Assembly: GCF_011397635.1 (NCBI RefSeq)
Contig: NC_064773.1
Coordinates: forward strand, 36,432,284 to 36,496,283
DNA length: 64,000 nucleotides
Source: Epinephelus fuscoguttatus
Lineage: Eukaryota; Chordata; Actinopteri; Perciformes; Serranidae
Reading direction: 5' to 3'
Positions 23,562-33,300 of this stretch are shown here, piece after piece. Both the position numbers and the translations under genes were made by a program. Numbering within the stretch: the first letter of the stretch is position 1; the number at the start of each line of letters is the position of its first letter. The notes under the pieces are model-generated. The model did no database searches, was not told the origin of the DNA, and saw only the letters and a program-made list of their open reading frames with translations.

Positions 23562-25222
23562 CAAGCCCGTCGACAGGGGGGGGTAACCGGGTATGTTGTC
23601 CCGGGCCTCAGGACCATAGGGGCCCCTGAATGACCCTTAATTTATTTTACTTTACATTCACATATTTCTTTTTAATTAAATCCTGATGAATTAAATATTA
23701 TTTTCTACTCAACATATACTTAAAAACTTTAACATATTAAATATTTCAAATATATATATTTTCCTTATTTTCCCCCGTCTTAGCAGAGAATGGTTTGACC
23801 CTGCTCTGGCGCACTTAAGGCTACGCTACATACGTGCCCTGAAGCGGGAAATTTATGTAAATCTGTCATCGTTATAAACTCTAAACATGGCGAGTCGTCA
23901 TAAATCGGGTGCGCAGAAAAGAAAAGAAAAAAGAAAAAGAGAGGAAGATCATAGAGGTGAATGAGAAAAAATGATGAAGTTTTTAAAAGGGGGACAAGAA
24001 GCCAGAGAATTAGGGCTAGAGTTGGCTGTGGATGGTGATGCCGGTAAGTGAACAACAGCCGCTAACACTGAAAGTTTACATTCGCGATCACCGTGACCAA
24101 AGCCCGATTCGAGTCTGTCACCGGCCGCTTGTAGCCTATTGAGCTGCGGTATGACAAGACATGCTGCCCGCGTTGAGCGGAGGAGAGAGAAGGTGATGGG
24201 AGATCAGGGAGGTAATGTTAGTCTGTGGGGAGCAGGTGCGCGAGGGTGAACAGACTCGGGTCCGGCGGCGGGATTTATCTTGGGTTTACAACCCACTGTG
24301 TATTATAGCAAACGCTAATACGAATCCATCACTGAAACAGCACAAACGAGCAGCAGTGGAACAGCAGAGGAGCCGGTCAGGGAGAGACAGGGAGCTGTCA
24401 GGCAGCCCACAGTCAGAGCTGAGGAGGGGGCGTGTCCCGGGTCCCACTCAGCGCAGCAGCCGCAGATCGGTAGGGAGAGTGTGTCAGTCAGAGTCTGCAT
24501 TCATCATGAATGCTGTTGTTGTTGTTGTTGTATTAGTAGTAATGAAGGCCTATCTTTTACAGAGAATGATCAAAATGATGTAAGGCTATGTATGGAGCCA
24601 GAGGGAAAGCCGGCTATGGAGAGAGAGGAGTCCAGGGAGAGGAGTGAACCTCAATTTGAGGCAGCAATGACAGAAAATGAAGAAAGGGAAAGGACTGATG
24701 AGGGAGCTGGCATGTCTCCAGACTTTAGGGACCCTGGCCTATGGCCTACTGTCATGACCGACTCAGACAGGACAAGTGTAGTAGTGCTCTCCATTGAGTG
24801 TGAGCTTGCTCAAAAACTGGATTTCACTGATGTTATAAATGACTTTGCTGTCAAAAAATCTAGGCGCATCACTGTTTGAGGGCTTGATAACCCCAGGGAT
24901 GTGGAGGGGGCAAGCATAGGATGTTTAGTTATACTGTTTTGTTGCTTAGCAGGCAGGCATAGCACTCTCAGTTGTATTGTATTGTAGCCTACATGGGACA
25001 ATAGATGGAAATGGTTTGTTTATATTGTGTCACATCACATTACTGTCTGTTAACTGTCCATCTCAAATTAAATAATTTGAAAATTGACACTGTCATTGCT
25101 TGCAAAGCGTTAAAAGTACTGCGTATGTTGTCGTGACAAGCCGGTGGCGGGGGTGGGGTGGGGTGGGGGGCCCTATGATGGTCTCTTGTCCCCGGGCCCC
25201 AGCAAGTCTGTTGACAGCCCTG
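23562..25222 (+). mobile_element. hAT element with 8-bp target duplication, internally deleted
   Basis: The element is bounded by ATTATCAC on both sides (23554-23561 and 25223-25230). Its termini are imperfect inverted repeats: CAAGCCCGTCGACAGG on the left, and CAGGGCTGTCAACAG as the complement of the right end. The subterminal parts are also inverted (GGGCCCC-rich). An 8-bp duplication and these ends are diagnostic of hAT. Inside are only N-terminal pieces of a transposase, so it is non-autonomous. Confidence 0.85.
23887..24879 (+). pseudogene. hAT transposase N-terminal exons (TTF/ZMYM1-like type), remnant
   Basis: A first exon starts at ATG 23887 with SRHKSGAQKRKEKRKREED, the basic SGAQKRK N-terminus typical of a large fish and mammalian hAT transposase group. 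It ends at a GTAAGT donor after 24043 but has an in-frame stop mid-exon. A second segment follows a ttttacag acceptor near 24560, with an acidic stretch and FRDPGLWPTVMTDSDR (24720-24770), resembling the DPxLWP motif that precedes the TTF-type zinc finger. No RNase-H-like core or hAT dimerisation domain follows; a stop occurs at 24877-24879. Inactive. Confidence 0.65.
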
Positions 25223-25314
25223 ATTATCACTATTATTAAATCCACTCGCCATCATTCAATAAGTCAGCTGCTGAGAGAATAAGACATATCAGACCTGTCA
25301 GTCTACCTCAGTCA

Positions 25315-25548
25315 ATTCAATTTTATTTATAAAGCCCAATATCACAATTTGCCTCACAGGGCTTTACAGCATACGACATCCCTCTGTCCTTAGGACCCTC
25401 ACAGCGGATAAGGAAAAACTCCCCAAAAAACCCTTTAACAGGGAAAAAACGGTAGAAACCTCAGGAAGAGCAACTGGGGAGGGATCCCTCTTCCAGGACG
25501 GACAGACGTGCAATAGATGTCGTACAGAACAGATCAGCATGATAAATT

Positions 25549-25601
<53 letters not shown>

Positions 25602-25690
25602 GGAGAGGTGCAGGACAGACGGTAATGACAGTAGCTTACAACAACATGAAAGTAATAACATTAATTAATATTAATATTAATAGTCTAATT
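25315..25690 (-). repeat. L2-type LINE 3' tail in repeat copy B
   Basis: Same insertion and position as 13344-13725 in copy A, in minus orientation, with a (GA)n run at 25553-25588. Confidence 0.83.
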
Positions 25691-26310
25691 AATATTACCT
25701 ACAAGCTATTAAACATTATTCCACTCACATGACATGCAGGACAATTAATGATGGGCAAATGTGTGTGTGTTTGTGTGTGGTGTTATATCAACACGTGTGG
25801 TTCTGGACATGAGCAGCTGCACATTTAACAGCCACACATCACCGACAGTCCGCTGAACAACGCAACGGATTGTGAATGAAATAAACTTAATTACAACATG
25901 ACAGTCTTGCACGAAATATCATCAACGTTACTCTTTGTAGTCACGTAGGAATGTGAATTACAGCGTTTCATTGCAGAGAATGCATGTAACGGGTACACTT
26001 GCGCTGTTTCTCCGCCATCTCGTTCAAATGAGCCAGGTGTAGGGGTCGGGTATTTATACGTCATGGCCTCAAGCTGAAAAAGACTTCCTGTTAGGAACCT
26101 CTCGACCCATAGACATATATACATGTATATATGTCTATGCTGTATGAGAGCAGAGCCAGTTGTGCCGCCATCATCAGGAATGGACGTCGCTTCACGTGAC
26201 GCTTCAGAGTAAGGCCGTCTCATGTCCCTAAACCGACAATGCTCGCTCATCGCTCCTAGCGCTAGCTCCTCGCATTTTTTCCTAGGTGGGAGGGGCTAAA
26301 CAGCTAGCAA

Positions 26311-26683
26311 AGTCAGCTAGCAGTAGCACTAGCAGTAATTTAAGAGACTTGGGACGCACCCTACGTATATATGTCTATGGTTTTTAGACCCTCCCCAATC
26401 AGCTCTTATTGGCCAGCTGAGTTTGATAACACTATACTATTGGTGGAATTACCCATGTGCTTCGCTGAAAATCAGAAGATGATTCGTTAAACGCTATCTT
26501 ATGCCAAGTTGTTGCCACAGGGGGAAAAAAAAAAAGAAAAAATACTAGAAATGACCGTCAAGCCGGAAATCTGGCACCACGCCGGAGTACTTTATGCTTT
26601 AAGCCCTGCATCTAACATTTCACTGGAGTGATGTAACAAGGTCATATGATGACAACTTGGTTTGTGTTGCCTTCTGCTTTCAG
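26311..26683. other. No gene; upstream of a candidate terminal exon
   Basis: No coding sequence is recognised. A CCAAT motif occurs near 26393, but nothing else suggests a promoter. Confidence 0.35.
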
Positions 26684-26740
26684 GTGTGGAGGACAGTTCA
26701 ACCATACATGGACAACCACAAGAAGAAGCTGCAAACCTGA
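26684..26740 (+). CDS. Candidate last coding exon of an unidentified plus-strand gene
   Basis: A pyrimidine-rich acceptor (gccttctgctttcag) precedes an open frame in the frame starting GTG at 26684: VWRTVQPYMDNHKKKLQT, then TGA at 26738-26740. A canonical AATAAA lies 46 bp after the stop. Acceptor, short frame, stop and poly(A) signal together look like the final exon of a gene whose other exons are to the left, beyond or among the transposons. I do not recognise the protein. In mammals HCFC2 lies tail-to-tail with NFYB, so hcfc2 is a synteny-based possibility only; 18 residues are too few to test by eye. Confidence 0.4.
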   Translation: MWRTVQPYMDNHKKKLQT

Positions 26741-26785
26741 CTGTGTACAGAGCTACACCCAAACTGAAATAATTTTATGTGACAA

Positions 26786-26829
26786 AATAAAAACAGGGGA
26801 ATTTTAAACATCACTTTTGACTTTTTATT
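26786..26829. terminator. Facing poly(A) signals of two convergent genes
   Basis: AATAAA on the plus strand (26786-26791) follows the candidate terminal exon. TTTATT at 26824-26829, which is AATAAA on the minus strand, lies at the expected 3' end of nfyb. The two 3' ends would then nearly overlap. Confidence 0.5.
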
Positions 26830-27321
26830 TAAAGACTGACAACATTAATGAACATGGTAAACTGTATTAACTTACAAAAGAGCTGCATGATCTGACGCAA
26901 CACTAACAATGCGGCTTCTCTCCTTTCAAACAGAGAAGGGCCTAAAAAATAAACATGCCATACAACACTTCCCATAATCCCCCCCACCACCGCCTCAAAA
27001 GAAAGAAATGCATAAAAGCAAACAAATCAACACACACACACACACACACAGGAAGTATTCCACCACTAAATCATGTAATAAGACTAGCCTTTAAAATAAA
27101 GCCTTAATTTCCCAGCTGGTTTGGATGCACTCCAAAACATTTGGTACCTCACAACTAGAAACTACACTTTCTACTCATTAGGTAGTAATTTCTCTGTACA
27201 TGAGGGTTTTTGCAGATGTCACCCCCTCCTCCCTGTCCATCTGATAACCTTGAGACTGTGGTGGCTTCAGAGGTCATCAGGCATGGGCGGGCCTGGTAAG
27301 GAGCCGTAGTGTTCGGCCTCG
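26830..27321 (-). other. nfyb: Probable nfyb 3' UTR
   Basis: Runs from the nfyb stop codon (complement of 27322-27324) to the minus-strand AATAAA at 26824. It is A/T-rich with a (CA)n run at 27030-27050. Length about 500 bp. Confidence 0.55.
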
Positions 27322-30300
27322 TCATGAAAACTGGATCTGTTGTACAGTTGGAATCTGCAACACAGATGCAAAGTTCAGTGGAAGGTTCATTATCTCATCC
27401 AGATCAGTATAGGAACTTTAAAAGTAGTAATGGAAGTAATAAATCCATCTGGTGAGCTGCTGCTGCATTAGTGTGGTTTTTACCTGTTGATATGAGGTGG
27501 TGTACACCATGACGTTCTGCTGCTGGCCATCTGCTGTGATGATCCCAGCTGGCAGTGGATTTGCTGATGAGGGGAGAAATGTCTTTTTAATGAGATTGAA
27601 CTTCAAACATTAAGAGCAGAATACGGTCATGAAAAACTGCATGTCAAAATAGGTGGAATTAAAACAAACAGGAGGACAAATTGTAAAATGAATCTAATAC
27701 TTACTGAAGCTATCGTCTGTGAGATCATCCCCCAGGCCTTCTCCCACTGCCACTCCAGGAATCCCCTTCTCTCCCTTCATGGCCTGGAAAACACAAGAGA
27801 AGCAGCAAACATTACACGTGTGGGCAAAGAAACATCTGGAACTTAACTAACTGATTTCAGGCCTTTGCAGTCACAAGTAGAAACACGGAAATCAGAAGAT
27901 TAACAGGAAAGACCTGCCTTTGGTCAAAGAGCTATAATAAAATCACCTCCTGTGTGAGAATTTAGCAGTGTTTTGAAGTGTTCTCTGATTATTTTAACCA
28001 TATTAATGCCATAATATGATTAACAGTAATCAAAATGATTGCACCATTCACCATTTAGACAGATCAACACAAGTTGTGACTCTGTCCAAGTTCCCAACAC
28101 ACCTGTGAACCCAGCTGCTTCCTCCTCAGTGTGTTGTCAGATGAGCTGCTGTTAATGTTAATGTTAATGGGGAGACAGACTGCTTAAGATGATTATTATT
28201 CATCTGGTAAAACTCTCTAGTGCATTATGTTATACAGTTTCATACATTTGGAATTTTTGACCAGATTTGAATCAACACTGGGTGACTCTTGTTGCCTGGG
28301 TCCTTGATTCCATCCACTCCAGTGAGTTGACTTATTTGTCTGGCATCATGACATGAAACAGCTGTTTCTCAGTTAAAGAGCAGATCAGCACCATGGGTCG
28401 GACTAAGTAGGGTTGGGTATAGAACTCAGCCCTTTTGAGGGTCAACTCAAACTATGCTGGTACAACCAAGTACAGATTTGGGTTGAATTAATTGGTGCCA
28501 AGTTTCAGAACCCAAGAGTGTAATGCTGGGTTCAGGCAGGAGGCGAAAGCATTGCGAAGCACCCCGAAGCCAGGAAGCTGCCCTCAGAACTCTGTGGCTG
28601 ACTTCCCAGGTTTGGAGCACTTTGTAGCGGAGAATATGGAGCTCTGCAGCTGGGTTCAGTAAGGAGACAAAAGCGATGTGAAGCGCCTCAAAGCTGGCCA
28701 CGGAGCTCTGTCAGCTTCCCAGCGAGCCAAAACTATCACTGCAGCGCTGATAGTTTCAGTCTATCTACTCTGTTTTCTTTTCTAATTTACTTTAAAAATG
28801 GCCTGGTATCACTGTTGTTTGTGATTGTGTTTTTTAAAGTATGTCTTTGTCTGCTTGTGTTGATGTACAGTACAGGCCAAAAGTTTGGACACACCTTCTC
28901 ATTCAATACGTTTTCTTTATTTTCATGACTATTTACATTGTAGATTCTCACTGAAGACATCAAAACTATGAATGAACACATGTGGAGTTATGTACTTAAC
29001 AAAAAAAGGTGAAATAACTGAAAACATGTTTTATATTCTAGTTTCTTCAAAATAGCCACCCTTTGCTCTGATTACTGCTTTGCACACTCTTGGCATTCTC
29101 TCCATGAGCTTCAAGAGGTAGTCACCTGAAATGGTTTTCCAACAGTCTTGAAGGAGTTCCCAGAGGTGTTTAGCACTTGTTGGCCCCTTTGCCTTCACTC
29201 TGCGGTCCAGCTCATCCCAAACCATCTCGATTGGGTTCAGGTCCGGTGACTGTGGAGGCCAGGTCATCTGCCGCAGCACTCCATCACTCACCTTCTTGGT
29301 CAAATAGCCCTTACACAGCCTGGAGGTGTGTTTGGGGTCATTGTCCTGTTGAAAAATAAATGATCGTCCAACTAAACGCAAACTGGATGGGATGGCATGT
29401 CGCTGCAGGATGCTGTGGTAGCCGTGCTGGTTCAGTGTGCCTTCAATTTTGAATAAATCCCCAACAGTGTCACCAGCAAAACACCCCCACACCATCACAC
29501 CTCCTCCTCCATGCTTCACAGTGGGAACCAGGCATGTGGAATCCATCCGTTCACCTTTTCTGCGTCTCACAAAGACACGGCGGTTGGAACCAAAGATCTC
29601 AAATTTGGACTCATCAGACCAAAGCACAGATTTCCACTGGTCTAATGTCCATTCCTTGTGTTTCTTGGCCCAAACAAATCTCTACTTGTTGCCTCTCCTT
29701 AGCAGTGGTTTCCTAGCAGCTATTTGACCATGAAGGCCTGATTCGCGCAGTCTCCTCTTAACAGTTGTTCTAGAGATGGGTCTGCTGCTAGAACTCTGTG
29801 TGGCATTCATCTGGTCTCTGATCTGAGCTGCTGTTAACTTGCGATTTCTGAGGCTGGTGACTCGGATGAACTTATCCTCAGAAGCAGAGGTGACTCTTGG
29901 TCTTCCTTTCCATGTGTGCCAGTTTCGTTGTAGCGCTTGATGGTTTTTGCGACTCCACTTGGGGACACATTTGAAGTTTTTGCAATTTTCCGGACTGACT
30001 GACCTTCATTTCTTAAAGTAATGATGGCCACTCGTTTTTCTTTAGTTAGCTGATTGGTTCTTGCCATAATATGAATTTTAACAGTTGTCCAATAGGGCTG
30101 TCGGCTGTGTATTAACCTGACTTCTGCACAACACAACTGATGGTCCCAACCCCATTGATAAAGCAAGAAATTCCACTAAATAACCCTGATAAGGCACACC
30201 TGTGAAGTGGAAACCATTTCAGGTGACTACCTCTTGAAGCTCATGGAGAGAATGCCAAGAGTGTGCAAAGCAGTAATCAGAGCAAAGGGTGGCTATTTTG

Positions 30301-33300
30301 AAGAAACTAGAATATAAAACATGTTTTCAGTTATTTCACCTTTTTTTGTTAAGTACATAACTCCACGTGTTCATTCATAGTTTTGATGCCTTCAGTGAGA
30401 ATCTACAATGTAAATAGTCATGAAAATAAAGAAAACGCATTGAATGAGAAGGTGTGTCCAAACTTTTGGCCTGTACTGTATGTGTGAATCTACTTGTCTC
30501 TCTCGCTCTGACACAGACACAGCCAATAAACAGACTTATAAAGGGTTTTTTGGGGGGAGTTTTTCCTTATCCACTGTGAGGGTCCAAGGACAGAGGGATG
30601 TCATATGCTGCAAAGCCCTCTGAGGCAAATTGTGATTTGTGATATTGGGCTTTATAAATAAAACTGAATTGTATGCAGGTTTTTTTTAAACACGGGAACA
30701 CCCGCTTAAAATAGGCTACAGACTCCAATTCCACTGCCAGTAGACGTCGAACAGACAAATATGCCTTTCTGTTTTGTTTTTTTGGTGTATCATGTTTGAT
30801 GTCACAGACCGGCCAGAAAACAGGTTTGTAAACAGTAGAAAGCAGCATGAAGGCCAGTGAAAATGTTACAGTAGTTACTTCTCATTATATATCTCTGATT
30901 TATTCAATCTGTCTTTCAAACTCGATGCAGACTAAATTTGGAATGACTGAGTGCTGTCTGGGCAGAGAAGGATGGTATTTCAGGGCTGTACTTAACTTTT
31001 TTAGCCCATAGCACTGGTGCTACAGAGGGTGATCATTTTGTAGCAGACCAGAAAGTGTGTAGCACCTGTTACGATAACAAATTTGCTGGGCGATTAATTG
31101 CATCAGAAATTATTGCGATAAGCGATAATATTGTGCTTTTAAGACCATTTTTATTATTGCTGTAATTTTGCTGTTTTTAGAACATTTTTTAAACTTATAT
31201 AATGATAATAAAGGCATAATGATGCAAGTACACCCTTTTAAAGAGAAATAAACATTTATTTAACAAGAATATTTACGAATGCAAAAAAGAACATTTAAAT
31301 ATCCACAATAACACGTAAAAATACCAAAATAAATAAATAAAGACCTTATAAATACAAAAAAATAGACTGTCTCTCTCTCACTCTCAGGTGTGCAGCTAAG
31401 TTGGTCGTATTCTCTCTTTTTGTTGAGATGGTTTTAGAACAAACCCGGCATACTGGCTCCTCCAAATTACTGGGCTGGTTTGGTTTAAATCCAAAATACT
31501 CCCACACAGGGGCCGTGGCATTTGGTTTCGGAACAAGTTCCATGTCTTTCTCTTACACTCAACTCTGTTTTTTTCTCCGCCTCATCTCCCCCTCACAAAG
31601 ATTGCACTGTGTCTGTGTGTGTAGCCCATAGCCCCGCCTCCTCCACAGAGACAAAGACACTCGATGACAAGAGCTTCCCTCTGTTATTACGCTAAACAAC
31701 CAACTCACCTGGCTGCCAGATGATGCACGGCAGTGAATGCTCGTCATCTAGTAAAAGAAACGAGAAAAAAAACCCAGGACCCCCCCCCACACACACAAGC
31801 GGCTTGCAAGTAGTCTGTCGCACACATGCTACTAGGTAAATAAATTCATCGCACATATTTTTTCCATCGCACGTGTGACATATATGTCGCACTGTACAGC
31901 CCTGTATTTTGTGGTGGCGCCTTATTGCATCTCACCAGTGAAGGGGCTGAAATTAGCATGTGACCCGGTTGTTATTTTTCCATCACTACCAATCAGAACT
32001 GGAGCTGATAAATACAAATACACGTGACTACTGCAGTTTCATTTGACCCGGGAGTGAATGCCAATTGTAGCATTCCCCATGACATTAAAAAGTCAGATGT
32101 TAGTGGGAATAGGGCTATGGCTCTGTGTGTGATTAGAAAGGAGCAGAGGAGCAGAATCGCTTGTTGACTGCAGCTTGTTAAAAAAAAAACTGTTGTTATT
32201 ACAGACAGAGTCAAGTACTGAAAACAGGTTGCTGGTACCGAACTTGAGGTGCCTACACCAGTACTGGTATTGTTTCAAATGTGAATGATACCCAACACCA
32301 TGGGCATAGTGGATGCGGGGTACGCGTGGGGCATGTCCTCTGCACTTCTCGTATCTGTGCCCTCTGTCACCTGCACTTTTTACAACCGTTCAAATTGTTT
32401 TTAACATGTGGTAACATGTTTTTCCAAGCCATCTTTCAACGCACCATGAGTAGACAGCGCCAGGCACCATACATATGCTGTCGTGTTGTGATCTGAATCA
32501 ATCGACTCTGCTGCTGGGCAGTGCTGCTGTGTGTTAATAATAATAATAATAATAATGCTAGCTAAACGATGACTAATTAATAGATGCCAATATATCAAGT
32601 TAAGCTAGTTAACAAGAATATAATGTTATTGTTACCTATGTTAAATTGCTTGGGTCAGGGAGGAGACAGTGGACCAGAGGCCAGCAAGGATGATCATGCA
32701 GGGTCTTCACATGTGAGAAGAGAATATAACTGGCTGAGAGAAAATATCTATAGCATAAAAGTGACTTTGAAGTTAATTTCCACAGCTATGTCACCACTAC
32801 TGTTCTTAATTCTATTTATAAATTTTGCTTTGCACATTTATTATCTATATTATTGCAAAAGATAGAAAAGGCACAGGGAGAAACCAGGCAGGTATTTGGC
32901 ACTTAATTATCTGGCTACTTACCCTGTAGATGCTCAAGGGTCATTCTGTGTCAACTCATCTAAAACTCTAGATTTTGATGGTATATAATTTTAAAGAACT
33001 AAAGTCTGTCCCCTGGTGCTGTACTGTGGCTGTTTGTGGTTATGTGGTTCTTTAGCCGCTATGGAGAGCTGCAATTGAATGCGAGAGGATGATAAATCAC
33101 TCAATAGACCTCTGAACAATTTGTCCCCCTCACTTCTGAAATGATGGCTGCGCCCCTGCCAACAACATTGTTGTCAACCAGAACCAATGAAGTGTAATAA
33201 CAACAATGGCGAGCACTAAAGGCAAGACAGACGCTGTTATCAAGGCTGTTCTAAATCAACATGTCTCCTCAATATTGATAAGCATCGTAGTTCATTTTAA

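Larger units (their letters stand above)
23318..26310 (+). repeat. Repeated segment, copy B
   Basis: Second copy of the segment described at 11690, same direction. It ends on the right with an inverted counterpart of copy A's left edge (gtaaggccgtctcatgtccc, near 26211-26230), supporting a parent with terminal inverted repeats. It lacks copy A's LTR but carries a hAT element at 23562-25222. The right part (25740-26105) is close to 13780-14145. Confidence 0.75.
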
